14,108 bases of DNA from Clostridia bacterium (GTDB lineage: Bacteria; Bacillota; Clostridia; Christensenellales; Aristaeellaceae): the NCBI GenBank assembly GCA_030526935.1, contig JAUNBY010000040.1:1-14108 (forward strand). The letters run 5' to 3'. The notes below the pieces were generated by a model. The model ran no database searches and was not told the DNA's origin. It worked only from the letters and a program-made list of their open reading frames with translations. Within the stretch, counting starts at the first letter, position 1. The number at the start of each line of letters is the position of its first letter. Below are positions 1 through 6,324 of this stretch, piece by piece. The position numbers were made by a program, and so were the translations under genes.

Positions 1-551
1 AAGAGAGCGCGCTTAACGCCACGATCGCGCAGCTGCAAAAAGACGCTCAAGAGGCTCAGAATCAGTACAATGATGCCCTGGCTCAAAAGGACGCCGAAAC
101 AAAGGCACAGGTCGAAGCCGCAATATCATCAGCGCAGAGCGATGTGGACAATCTCAACGCGCAGATCAAAAAGCTCTCCGACGATCATAAAGTTGAGAAG
201 GAATCACTCGAGGCCGATATAAAAACGGCATCCGAAAAGGCCGAGCAATATGAGTCTCAGATTTCCGCTCTCAATGATGCTTTGGAATCATCCAAACAGG
301 AGCTTGAGGCGGCGAACGCCTCAAAGGAGCAGATGGACGAGCTTACAAGACGCGTCAACGAGCTTGAATCCATAGGCGCCACAGTAAAAGACCTTCGCGC
401 CGCCAACGAGGAACTCGAGAATCTTAAATTTGAAAGAGAAGGACTGGATCCAGCCGACACAACGCGTCTCGATGAAATAAACTCGCGCGTCGCTGAATTG
501 GAGGCTTCCATTAACGCTTTCATCGATACCATCGCTGACAGCTTTGATTAA
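1..551 (+). CDS. C-terminal part of a coiled-coil protein (5' partial)
   Basis: The reading frame is open from base 3, at the left edge, to the TAA at 549-551. About 182 residues are visible and the true start lies outside the window. The sequence is almost entirely charged or small helical residues (E, K, D, A, Q, L, S) with Leu/Ile/Ala at heptad-like spacing and no prolines until near the end, which is typical of a long parallel coiled coil. No catalytic motif, transmembrane segment or Cys is visible in this part. The tail, with 'LDEINSRVAELEASINAFID', remains helical and ends without an anchor. Coiled coils of this kind occur in SMC-like, cell-wall hydrolase and scaffold proteins, but the informative N-terminal domain is missing, so I assign no function. 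A GTG at 144 is an internal codon and not a credible start, because the same coiled coil continues upstream of it. Confidence 0.8.
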   Translation, partial: ESALNATIAQLQKDAQEAQNQYNDALAQKDAETKAQVEAAISSAQSDVDNLNAQIKKLSDDHKVEKESLEADIKTASEKAEQYESQISALNDALESSKQELEAANASKEQMDELTRRVNELESIGATVKDLRAANEELENLKFEREGLDPADTTRLDEINSRVAELEASINAFIDTIADSFD

Positions 552-771
552 CCTCCGGATTGAGAAGCAGCAAAGCTGTTTATAACAGGCGGTGAACGCT
601 TCCGGTTGCAACCGGCGCGTCACGCGCGAAATTTCACACGGCGGGTATCATTGTATGATCCCCGCCGCTTATTCTCCCTGCGTTGCCTCCAACGGCTGCT
701 AACTGCGCTTGTCGATAAACACTCGCGGCCGTACTATCACCGGCTGGATTGTCAGCCCGACACACCCATAA
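552..771. other. Intergenic region with several palindromes, no gene recognised
   Basis: This stretch separates the coiled-coil gene from the convergent VanW-domain gene. It holds a perfect 14-bp palindrome at 602-615 (CCGGTTGCAACCGG), a second palindrome at 615-627 (GCGCGT-C-ACGCGC) and a long hairpin at 639-667. A 75-codon open frame (606-833, +) crosses these palindromes and the terminator and has no protein-like composition, so I do not call it a gene. Confidence 0.5.
639..667 (+). terminator. Hairpin, possible terminator of the coiled-coil gene
   Basis: CGGCGGG (639-645) pairs with CCCGCCG (661-667), and inside this ATCAT (647-651) pairs with ATGAT (655-659) across a TGT loop, with a single T/C mismatch between the two stems. 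The stem is long and GC-rich. The following bases (CTTATTCT) are only moderately T-rich, so it is a weak or factor-assisted terminator at best, about 90 bases after the stop codon. Confidence 0.4.
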
Positions 772-799
772 AAACGGACGGCCTCGCGACCGTCCGTTT
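772..799 (-). terminator. Bidirectional rho-independent terminator between convergent genes
   Basis: AAACGGACGG (772-781) and CCGTCCGTTT (790-799) are perfect reverse complements around an 8-base loop. Read on the minus strand the stem ends in TTTTTATGGG, a good U-tract 20 bases after the VanW-gene stop codon. Read on the plus strand it ends in TTTGAATT. It probably stops the minus-strand acpS/VanW transcript and may also stop readthrough from the left. Confidence 0.8.
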
Positions 800-819
800 G
801 AATTACCGCTTCTTCGTGA

Positions 820-1791
820 CTAAAACTCTATAACCTCGCAATAAAGCGTATTTCCCACGACGTAGGTGTATATCGAAAGAATTCCATAACCGGAGTAGGC
901 GAAGCTGAAGTCGACGCCATCGCCATAGTCGGTATATATCGCGTCGGAGGTATCGGATACATAAGACTGACTGAATCCCCTGTAGGTAGTCCTGTCGAGG
1001 ACGCTCACATAATTCATATCCTTTACGGCCATGTAAATAGCGCTTGCCACCATATCCACGCCGCCTCCCGCGACGGTCGCTCCCCTGCCGTTGACCGCTT
1101 TAACATACCCGCATCGGGCGTTTCTGGGGCCTACCGTATCGTTAAATGAAAATATATTGCCGTATTCAAGCGATGTATCGTAGATGCTGTCGCAGGCGAG
1201 GCTTACATTATCGAGCTGATCGTCGGGTACGTACATCGTGACGATGCCGTCGGAGGCGGAAGTCCCGTAGTCGAGAGCGACGAGCGCGCAATTCACGTTG
1301 TTGTTTCCGATCCAGACGTCTATTCGCATATCCTGTCCCGTGAGGTTGTCGAAGCAGAAATCCTGCCCAGCCTTGTAGTCCACCATTATGGCGTTCTTTT
1401 TTGACGAAACGTAATTGTCCTTAAAATTCGTATATGTGTTGCGCTCGATATACTCTATGCCGTCGAGCTTCTTAAGCGCCAGATATATAGTCGTCGCAAC
1501 CTGAGCCACTCCCCCGCCTATGACCTTAACTCCACGTCCGTTCAGTGCGGATTTGTAACCGTATGACGATGTGCGCGGGCCTACTATTTCGTTAAACGAA
1601 AACCTGTCGCCGTCGCACAATGCGGTTCCGTCTATCGCGTCGATGGCGATTGTGATGTTACTGATTTTATTTTTCGACGACCCGTCAAGCGTCGTTTTCG
1701 CGGAGGCTAAAACCGATTCGGCGCAGGACGCCCCGGCTAAAAGCGTCAGCGCCACGACGAGCGCGGCCAGCGTGAGACATCTTTTGCGCAA
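820..1791 (-). CDS. Secreted protein with two tandem VanW domains, Cys motif lost
   Basis: The protein has 323 residues. The TTG at 1791-1789 is chosen as start because AAAGGGGG lies 8 bases upstream and a signal peptide begins there: RKR followed by a hydrophobic stretch at 6-20 and a likely signal peptidase I site near SCA-E (22-25). The mature part holds two VanW-like repeats with a period of exactly 150 residues. FSFN is at 64-67 and 214-217, VGPR at 70-73 and 220-223, and GGGV at 92-95 and 242-245. VanW proteins normally carry GGGxCQ here; this one has GGGVAQ and GGGVDM, so the conserved Cys is absent from both copies. VanW proteins are extracytoplasmic, often linked to cell-wall or sporulation functions and first named from vancomycin-resistance clusters, but their reaction is not established, and nothing here indicates vancomycin resistance. 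It lies 115 bases behind acpS, with a possible promoter of its own. Confidence 0.85.
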   Translation of the reverse strand: MRKRCLTLAALVVALTLLAGASCAESVLASAKTTLDGSSKNKISNITIAIDAIDGTALCDGDRFSFNEIVGPRTSSYGYKSALNGRGVKVIGGGVAQVATTIYLALKKLDGIEYIERNTYTNFKDNYVSSKKNAIMVDYKAGQDFCFDNLTGQDMRIDVWIGNNNVNCALVALDYGTSASDGIVTMYVPDDQLDNVSLACDSIYDTSLEYGNIFSFNDTVGPRNARCGYVKAVNGRGATVAGGGVDMVASAIYMAVKDMNYVSVLDRTTYRGFSQSYVSDTSDAIYTDYGDGVDFSFAYSGYGILSIYTYVVGNTLYCEVIEF

Positions 1792-1830
1792 AACGGTTAC
1801 CCCCTTTCTTTTACGATTTGACGCCGCCGC

Positions 1831-1859
1831 CGTATAAAAAGTTCCCAATTTAAGAACAA
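1831..1859 (-). promoter_or_regulatory. Possible promoter of the VanW-domain gene
   Basis: Read on the minus strand, TTGTTC (1859-1854) and TATACG (1836-1831) are separated by 17 bases. Transcription would start near 1824, about 33 bases before the TTG start. The match to consensus is partial, so the gene may instead, or also, be read from the acpS promoter. Confidence 0.35.
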
Positions 1860-1906
1860 CTTCTTCAAATGACTAAACGATGTTTTGCCGCGGATTCGCC
1901 TTATGG

Positions 1907-2263
1907 TTACTCTATGACCGCGACCGCAGCCGCCATGCCCTGAGAGTGGGTTATGGACACGAGTACGCTTCTTGCGCCCATCTTTTCAAAAATCTCCCGC
2001 GCACGCCCGGCAAACACGCACACGGGGCAGCCATGTTCGTCGCGCGTTATTTCCACGCTGTCGGTAAAAAAGCCGTCGAAGCCGGTGCCGAGCGCCTTGA
2101 CCGCGGCTTCCTTGGCCGCGAATATCCCGGCGGCGGATTGCGCCCCGCGCAGCGCTATATATTCCCGCTCTGCCTGCGTGAATACGCGGCGCAAAAAGTG
2201 ATCGTCTCTTATCGCCTTTTCAATTCTCGCGACGTCGCACAGATCTATCCCTATTCCAATCAT
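1907..2263 (-). CDS. acpS: Holo-[acyl-carrier-protein] synthase
   Basis: The product (118 residues) transfers the 4'-phosphopantetheine of CoA to a serine of apo-ACP, activating ACP for fatty-acid synthesis in the cytoplasm. The family signatures are all present: GIGIDLCDVARI at the N terminus with the metal-binding Asp, FAAKEAAVKALGTG in the middle with the metal-binding Glu and catalytic Lys region, and SITHS near the C terminus. The length is typical of the small trimeric AcpS class. The ATG at 2263-2261 fits the family's normal N terminus; a GTG directly before it is possible. No good ribosome site precedes it, but its ATG overlaps the TGA of an upstream 47-codon ORF (UGAUG), which suggests translational coupling. 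Confidence 0.96.
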   Translation of the reverse strand: MIGIGIDLCDVARIEKAIRDDHFLRRVFTQAEREYIALRGAQSAAGIFAAKEAAVKALGTGFDGFFTDSVEITRDEHGCPVCVFAGRAREIFEKMGARSVLVSITHSQGMAAAVAVIE

Positions 2264-2406
2264 CACGGGCGCCTGTACGGAGCTATATTTGTATTGTATA
2301 TCTGATTTTCACCATATACACAGCGCCGGCCACAGCCAAGTTTCCGGCAACCGCTCCAGAGTTCCAATATCTTCTCTCCAGTCAACTTTACCTTTTTATA
2401 AATCAT
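2263..2406 (-). CDS. Putative 47-residue Cys-containing small protein or leader ORF before acpS
   Basis: An ATG at 2406-2404 with AAAGGA about 8 bases upstream opens a frame of 47 codons. It ends in a TGA (2265-2263) whose last base is the first base of the acpS ATG. The peptide starts MIYKKVKLTGEKILELW, contains a Cys-rich basic segment (CRKLGCGRRC, residues 20-29) and ends in YRRP. It is preceded by a near-consensus minus-strand promoter and fills what would otherwise be an unusually long leader. I do not recognise a family. It may be a genuine small protein, a translational-coupling leader, or a chance ORF; the ribosome site and the exact stop/start overlap favour translation. Confidence 0.4.
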   Translation of the reverse strand: MIYKKVKLTGEKILELWSGCRKLGCGRRCVYGENQIYNTNIAPYRRP

Positions 2407-2445
2407 GCGCGCAATCCTTTCGACGATAAGTTCTGCTTTATTATA

Positions 2446-2474
2446 ATATTATATATAATAAGCATGCTTGTCAA
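2446..2474 (-). promoter_or_regulatory. Promoter of the small ORF-acpS transcript
   Basis: On the minus strand TTGACA (2474-2469) is followed after 17 bases by TAATAT (2451-2446); a TATAAT two bases closer is an alternative -10. The region is strongly AT-rich. Transcription would begin near 2439, about 33 bases before the small ORF and 176 bases before acpS. Confidence 0.7.
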
Positions 2475-2486
2475 TCGCATTTCCGC

Positions 2487-2502
2487 AATTCCGTCGGGAA
2501 TT
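2487..2502. promoter_or_regulatory. Inverted repeat between divergent promoters, operator candidate
   Basis: AATTCC (2487-2492) and GGAATT (2497-2502) are perfect reverse complements around GTCG. The repeat sits between the -35 boxes of the minus-strand acpS promoter and the plus-strand CheC-like promoter. A second inverted pair, CCGTCGG (2491-2497) and CCGACGG (2521-2527), overlaps it and reaches the plus-strand -35. A regulator bound here could affect both promoters; which regulator is unknown. Confidence 0.35.
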
Positions 2503-2516
2503 AATAATTCAAAAGC

Positions 2517-2545
2517 TTGACCGACGGGTATAATTATTATATACT
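2517..2545 (+). promoter_or_regulatory. Promoter of the CheC-like gene
   Basis: TTGACC (2517-2522) and TATACT (2540-2545) are separated by 17 bases. A TATAAT at 2529-2534 also lies in the spacer but has no matching -35. Transcription should begin near 2552, about 42 bases before the chosen ATG. The -10 and downstream bases, TATACTGTCATTGT, recur exactly at the nrfA promoter. Confidence 0.65.
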
Positions 2546-2593
2546 GTCATTGTCTTGAGAAACGACCAGGATGAACAGGAAAGCGTGAGGTAT

Positions 2594-3205
2594 ATGACCG
2601 GCAGTTACGATAGCAACCGCATTGGCGACAGGCTTAAACGGATAGGCGTAAAAGCCTTTGATGAAGCGCTTGGGGTGTTGTCAATTCTGACGGAAGGGAA
2701 GCACGAGATAACCGTACGGGATCTCGAGATGATAGGCTTTGCCGACGTGTACGCGCGCCTTAGCAGTATGACGGGTTCGCATATATGCGCGGCTATGCAC
2801 ATGGACGGCGACTTCGAGGGGGAATTCACGCTTATTATGCAGCCCTCTCTGGCCGGCTGGCTGCTTAAATGCCTGAATATTCCCGATGAATTGCCCGACT
2901 TATCCCCTCGCGCGAGAAAAACCCTTCTGGAAATCGCCGGCATATGTTGCGGTTCCTTCGTAACCGCGATTTCAGACTACATCGATATGTATATACGCGC
3001 CGGTATTCTGTCGTCTCAGGTAGACACTCTCGAGACTCTCCTAGCGGATCAGGCGATGAAGTTTCTGGAGACGGACTGCGACACTCTTTACGCGAGATGC
3101 GATTTCTCCCTGCCCGGCGACGGTCATTGTGGCACGATACTGGCTCTTCCGAGAATGTCCTCGATAGAAAGGCTGAATGAAGTGCTGGCTTCGAATAAGA
3201 AATGA
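2594..3205 (+). CDS. CheC-like protein with degenerate phosphatase motifs
   Basis: The protein has 203 residues and is laid out like CheC: an N-terminal helix, a beta-rich stretch with a GDFEGEFTLIM segment (the usual 'GD.eG...l' strand), a central helix 'LSPRARKTLLEIAG' continuing into 'ICCGSFVTAIS' (compare LSALKEIGNILAGSYLNAL in CheC), and a final beta region with LPGDGHCGTILALP. CheC proteins dephosphorylate CheY-P or act as adaptors in chemotaxis and related pathways. The ExxN motif that makes the active site is not intact: the central helix reads EIAG, and the first helix shows RIGV. I infer a CheC-fold protein that may have lost phosphatase activity. The ATG at 2594 has AGGAAA 11 bases upstream; an in-frame TTG at 2555 is too close to the transcription start. 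It has its own promoter and no chemotaxis neighbours here. Confidence 0.6.
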   Translation: MTGSYDSNRIGDRLKRIGVKAFDEALGVLSILTEGKHEITVRDLEMIGFADVYARLSSMTGSHICAAMHMDGDFEGEFTLIMQPSLAGWLLKCLNIPDELPDLSPRARKTLLEIAGICCGSFVTAISDYIDMYIRAGILSSQVDTLETLLADQAMKFLETDCDTLYARCDFSLPGDGHCGTILALPRMSSIERLNEVLASNKK

Positions 3206-3274
3206 TCGCGTTTGGAGGCGTATATTCTGTTTGCTCTTTGGAATTTAAGCCGAATCAACCCGCGAAATCTCCTT

Positions 3275-3305
3275 GGCAGGAGTGCAGTCGGTCGTCTTCC
3301 CTGCC
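3275..3305 (+). terminator. Possible terminator after the CheC-like gene
   Basis: GGCAGG (3275-3280) pairs with CCTGCC (3300-3305), followed by TTTCT. The loop of 19 bases is long, so the structure is only moderately convincing, but its place between the CheC-like stop and the next promoter fits. Confidence 0.4.
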
Positions 3306-3342
3306 TTTCTAAACATATAATCAGATAAATATAGAAAGCGGA

Positions 3343-3371
3343 TTGACACGGCATTCATTCGAATGTATAAT
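3343..3371 (+). promoter_or_regulatory. Consensus promoter of the peptide transporter operon
   Basis: TTGACA (3343-3348) and TATAAT (3366-3371) are separated by exactly 17 bases, a perfect sigma-70/sigma-A consensus. Transcription should start near 3378, giving a leader of about 44 bases before the TTG at 3422. That rules out the in-frame ATG codons at 3380 and 3383 as practical starts. Confidence 0.85.
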
Positions 3372-3407
3372 ATTTGCTAATGATGTCGCGCCGGGCGCGG
3401 CGAGAGT

Positions 3408-3413
3408 GGAGGG
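3408..3413 (+). promoter_or_regulatory. Ribosome binding site that sets the TTG start of the first permease
   Basis: GGAGGG lies 8 bases before the TTG at 3422. The resulting N terminus (MARYILKRLLLMIP) matches the standard beginning of DppB/OppB permeases. Confidence 0.75.
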
Positions 3414-3421
3414 AGTCGGAA

Positions 3422-4402
3422 TTGGCCCGCTATATACTAAAACGGCTGCTTTTGATGATACCGGTTCTGCTTGGCGTTACATTTATAGTGTTCTTTATTT
3501 TGGCGCTTACCCCGGGCGATCCGGCGGCGATAATACTCGGCGACGGAGCTACGGCGGAAGCTCTGGCTCAAATGCGCGAGGAATTGGGACTGAACGACCC
3601 CATAATCGTCAGGTATTTTAATTTCCTTGCCAATGCCCTCAGAGGCGACCTTGGGGTCAGCTACAGGAATAAAATAGACGTGATGTCGACGGTGCTCGAC
3701 CGCTTCCCTGCTACGTGCGTACTTGCCGTCGCGGGAATACTCGTGGCTCTTTTGATAGGAATACCCACGGGTATCATATCAGCCACGCGCCAATATACCG
3801 CTCTGGATTATTCGGCGACGGTGCTTTCGCTCATAGGCGTCGCGATGCCCAATTTCTGGTTTGGCCTGGTCGTGGTCATAATATTCGCCCTCAACCTTGG
3901 ATGGCTGCCCTCTCAGGGCATGGGCGAAGGCTTTGTGCCGCTTCTGAGAAGCCTCGTGCTTCCCGCGCTGACCTTGGGAACCGGTTCCGCCGCGACCATT
4001 GTCAGGATGACCCGCTCGTCGATGCTGGAAGTCATACGCCAGGACTATATAAGTACCGCCCGCTCAAAGGGTTTGTCCGAAGGCGTAGTCATAAGAAAGC
4101 ACATGCTGAAAAACGCTTTGATTCCCATTATCACAGCCGTTGGACTGCAATTCGGAACCCTGCTCGGAGGCGCGATGCTGACCGAGACGGTGTTCTCGTG
4201 GCCGGGTCTTGGAAGGCTCATGGTCGAATCCATAAAGTCCAAGGACGTGCCGCTGGTGCTCGGCTCGGTTATATTTCTGGCGGTCATGTTCTCACTTGTC
4301 AACCTGATAGTCGATATAGTATACGCCTATGTCGATCCGCGCATTAAAATCCAGTATCAACGCGGCATAAAAAGCGGAAAGTCCGCGCTCAAGTCCGCAT
4401 AA
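3422..4402 (+). CDS. ABC peptide/nickel-type transporter permease (DppB/OppB family)
   Basis: The product (326 residues) is one of two membrane subunits forming the import channel of a peptide/opine/nickel-class ABC transporter. It starts with ARYILKRLLLMIPVLLGVTF, the classic N-terminal helix of this family, followed by the conserved TPGDPA segment. Five further hydrophobic segments follow, and the EAA-type cytoplasmic loop is seen in 'ARSKGLSEGVVIRKHMLKNA', which docks on the ATPases. The C-terminal 'YAYVDPRIK' is also typical. It is the first gene of the importer operon, directly behind a consensus promoter. The substrate cannot be read from the permease; dipeptides or oligopeptides are the default guess. 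The start is a TTG chosen on its ribosome site. Confidence 0.95.
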   Translation: MARYILKRLLLMIPVLLGVTFIVFFILALTPGDPAAIILGDGATAEALAQMREELGLNDPIIVRYFNFLANALRGDLGVSYRNKIDVMSTVLDRFPATCVLAVAGILVALLIGIPTGIISATRQYTALDYSATVLSLIGVAMPNFWFGLVVVIIFALNLGWLPSQGMGEGFVPLLRSLVLPALTLGTGSAATIVRMTRSSMLEVIRQDYISTARSKGLSEGVVIRKHMLKNALIPIITAVGLQFGTLLGGAMLTETVFSWPGLGRLMVESIKSKDVPLVLGSVIFLAVMFSLVNLIVDIVYAYVDPRIKIQYQRGIKSGKSALKSA

Positions 4403-4440
4403 TCGCAGTACATCAAATATATAAACGGGCGGTGTGATAC

Positions 4441-5343
4441 TTGACAGCGATTTCAACACCTCAGCCAGGCCGCAAGCGCCGTACTCTATGGCAGGACGCC
4501 TGGCGCAGATTTAAAAAGAACAAGCTTGCGATTATAAGCGCTCTGTTTATAATCCTGTTGGCGCTCATAGCGGTCGGAACCATAATAGTGGACATAGCCG
4601 ACGGCGAAAACTTTTACCGCACGAAGGTCATAAAGCAAAACCTTCGCGGAAAGCTCGATGAACCAAGTTGGGAGCATATATTCGGCCTTGACGAATTCGG
4701 CCGCGACATGTTCCTCAGAATGCTCTGGGGAATCCGATACTCGCTCTTCATGGGCGCGGCGGCGATAATCATATCCACGATAGTCGGCTGCACCATAGGC
4801 GCCATAGCCGGTTTCTACGGGGGGATTTCCGATAACGCCCTGATGCGTTTTATGGACGTGCTGCTGGCTATTCCGTCGATGCTGTTAGCTACAGCCATAG
4901 TCGCGGCTCTTGGTCCGGGACTGGTAAACGTGCTTATAGCGATTTCCATAAGCTATATTCCCACGTTCGCCAGAACCGTCAGGGCAAGCGTCCTCACCGT
5001 CAAAGATCAGGAGTTTATTGAAGCCGCGCGGGCGGTGGGCGCGAGCAATTTTAGGCTTATAACGAAATATATATTGCCAAACGCCATGGCTCCGCTCATC
5101 GTTCAGGCGACGCTCGGCGTCGCGGGAGCCATATTGTCAATAGCGGGACTGTCGTTTCTGGGTCTGGGCATACAGCCGCCCACGCCCGAATGGGGTTCCA
5201 TGCTCTCTAACGCGCGTACCTACATCCGCGACGCGTGGCACATAACGATTATACCCGGCCTTGGGATAATGCTGACCATTTTGGCACTCAATCTGGTCGG
5301 CGACGGCCTTCGCGACGCGCTCGATCCCAAGCTTAAGAATTAG
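4441..5343 (+). CDS. ABC peptide/nickel-type transporter permease (DppC/OppC family)
   Basis: This is the second membrane subunit, 300 residues, beginning at TTG 4441 behind a GGCGGTGTGAT sequence that resembles an extended ribosome site. The N terminus has the family's basic cytoplasmic stretch (WRRFKKNKLAIIS) before the first membrane helix. The conserved extracytoplasmic segment reads 'FGLDEFGRDMFLRMLWGIR'. The EAA loop is 'EAARAVGASNFRLITKYILP', and the end has the family signature GLSFLGLGIQPPTPEWGSML and a DALDPKLK tail. It pairs with the first permease 38 bases upstream. The stop codon overlaps the ribosome site of the next gene, so the cluster is one operon. Confidence 0.95.
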   Translation: MTAISTPQPGRKRRTLWQDAWRRFKKNKLAIISALFIILLALIAVGTIIVDIADGENFYRTKVIKQNLRGKLDEPSWEHIFGLDEFGRDMFLRMLWGIRYSLFMGAAAIIISTIVGCTIGAIAGFYGGISDNALMRFMDVLLAIPSMLLATAIVAALGPGLVNVLIAISISYIPTFARTVRASVLTVKDQEFIEAARAVGASNFRLITKYILPNAMAPLIVQATLGVAGAILSIAGLSFLGLGIQPPTPEWGSMLSNARTYIRDAWHITIIPGLGIMLTILALNLVGDGLRDALDPKLKN

Positions 5344-5352
5344 GAGGATCCG

Positions 5353-6324
5353 ATGGAAACGCTTCTCAACGTAAAGGATCTGTATATAAGGTACGAGACC
5401 GACGACGGCATAGTCGAGGCGCTCAACGGAGTATCTGTAAAGCTTCGCAAGGGTGAGACTCTGGGCGTCGTTGGCGAGACCGGCGCGGGCAAGACGACGC
5501 TCGCCAAGGGAATATTGCGCCTTATACTCTCCCCTCCCGGACGCATTGTTTCCGGAGAGATACTCTTCGAGGGGCAAAACCTCTTAAGCCTCTCCGAACG
5601 CGATATGCTGAAAGTTCGCGGCCGCAAAATATCCATGATATTTCAGGATCCCATGACAAGCCTCAACCCCGTAATGCCTGTGGGCGAACAGATCATGGAG
5701 GTAATAAAGGCTCATAATCCCGGTATGCACCGCCATGAGGCGTATGCTCAGGCGCTCGAGATGCTCGAGATGGTAGGCATTTCCGCGATTCGCGCCGGTG
5801 AGTATCCTCATCAGTTTTCAGGCGGCATGAAGCAGCGCGTTATAATCGCCATAGCGCTAGCCTGCAAGCCCGAACTTCTCATAGCGGACGAGCCTACGAC
5901 GGCTTTGGACGTGACCATTCAGGCGCAGGTACTCGACATGATACAGGGGCTTAAAAAGAAGCTGAATACCTCAATAATGCTCATAACGCACGACCTTGGA
6001 GTGGTGGCTCAGAACTGCGACTACGTAGCTATTCTCTACGCGGGAGAGGTAGTGGAATACGGAACGCTCCGGGACGTGTTCAAGGATCCGCGTCATCCTT
6101 ATACCGTAGGGCTTTTCGGCTCCATACCCACGCTTACCAGCAATGTGGACAGGTTAAGCCCCATAAAGGGGCTGATGCCCGATCCGACAAATCTTCCAAA
6201 GGGCTGCAAATTCGCGCCAAGGTGTTCACACGCCTGTGAGATGTGCGACGAAGCCTCGCCAGAGTTAATAAACGTCGGCGGGGAGCACACAGTCCGGTGC
6301 AGGCTCGCCGGGGAGGTCAGATAA
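5353..6324 (+). CDS. ABC peptide transporter ATPase (DppD/OppD family)
   Basis: The product (323 residues) is one of two ATPases that power the importer at the cytoplasmic face. All catalytic elements are intact: Walker A GETGAGKTT (41-49), Q-loop Gln98, signature FSGGMKQ (155-161), Walker B with D-loop ADEPTTALD (178-186) and switch His213. The C-terminal oligopeptide-transporter domain carries a Cys cluster (C285, C291, C295, C298, with C316 further on). In some characterised homologues such a cluster binds an iron-sulfur centre; whether this one does is an inference. AGGAGG overlaps the previous stop and lies 5 bases before the ATG. Confidence 0.96.
   Translation: METLLNVKDLYIRYETDDGIVEALNGVSVKLRKGETLGVVGETGAGKTTLAKGILRLILSPPGRIVSGEILFEGQNLLSLSERDMLKVRGRKISMIFQDPMTSLNPVMPVGEQIMEVIKAHNPGMHRHEAYAQALEMLEMVGISAIRAGEYPHQFSGGMKQRVIIAIALACKPELLIADEPTTALDVTIQAQVLDMIQGLKKKLNTSIMLITHDLGVVAQNCDYVAILYAGEVVEYGTLRDVFKDPRHPYTVGLFGSIPTLTSNVDRLSPIKGLMPDPTNLPKGCKFAPRCSHACEMCDEASPELINVGGEHTVRCRLAGEVR

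Noticed and set aside
606..833. 75-codon open frame on the plus strand
   Set aside because: It crosses several palindromes and a strong terminator and overlaps the VanW gene end; it has no ribosome site and no protein-like pattern.
1719..1737. Possible lipobox (AGASC) in the VanW protein signal peptide
   Set aside because: The -3 position is Gly rather than Leu/Val/Ile. Cleavage by signal peptidase I after SCA is at least as likely, so I do not call it a lipoprotein.
1880..2305. 141-codon open frame on the plus strand opposite acpS
   Set aside because: It is antisense to acpS, whose motifs are unmistakable, and its own translation matches no family pattern.
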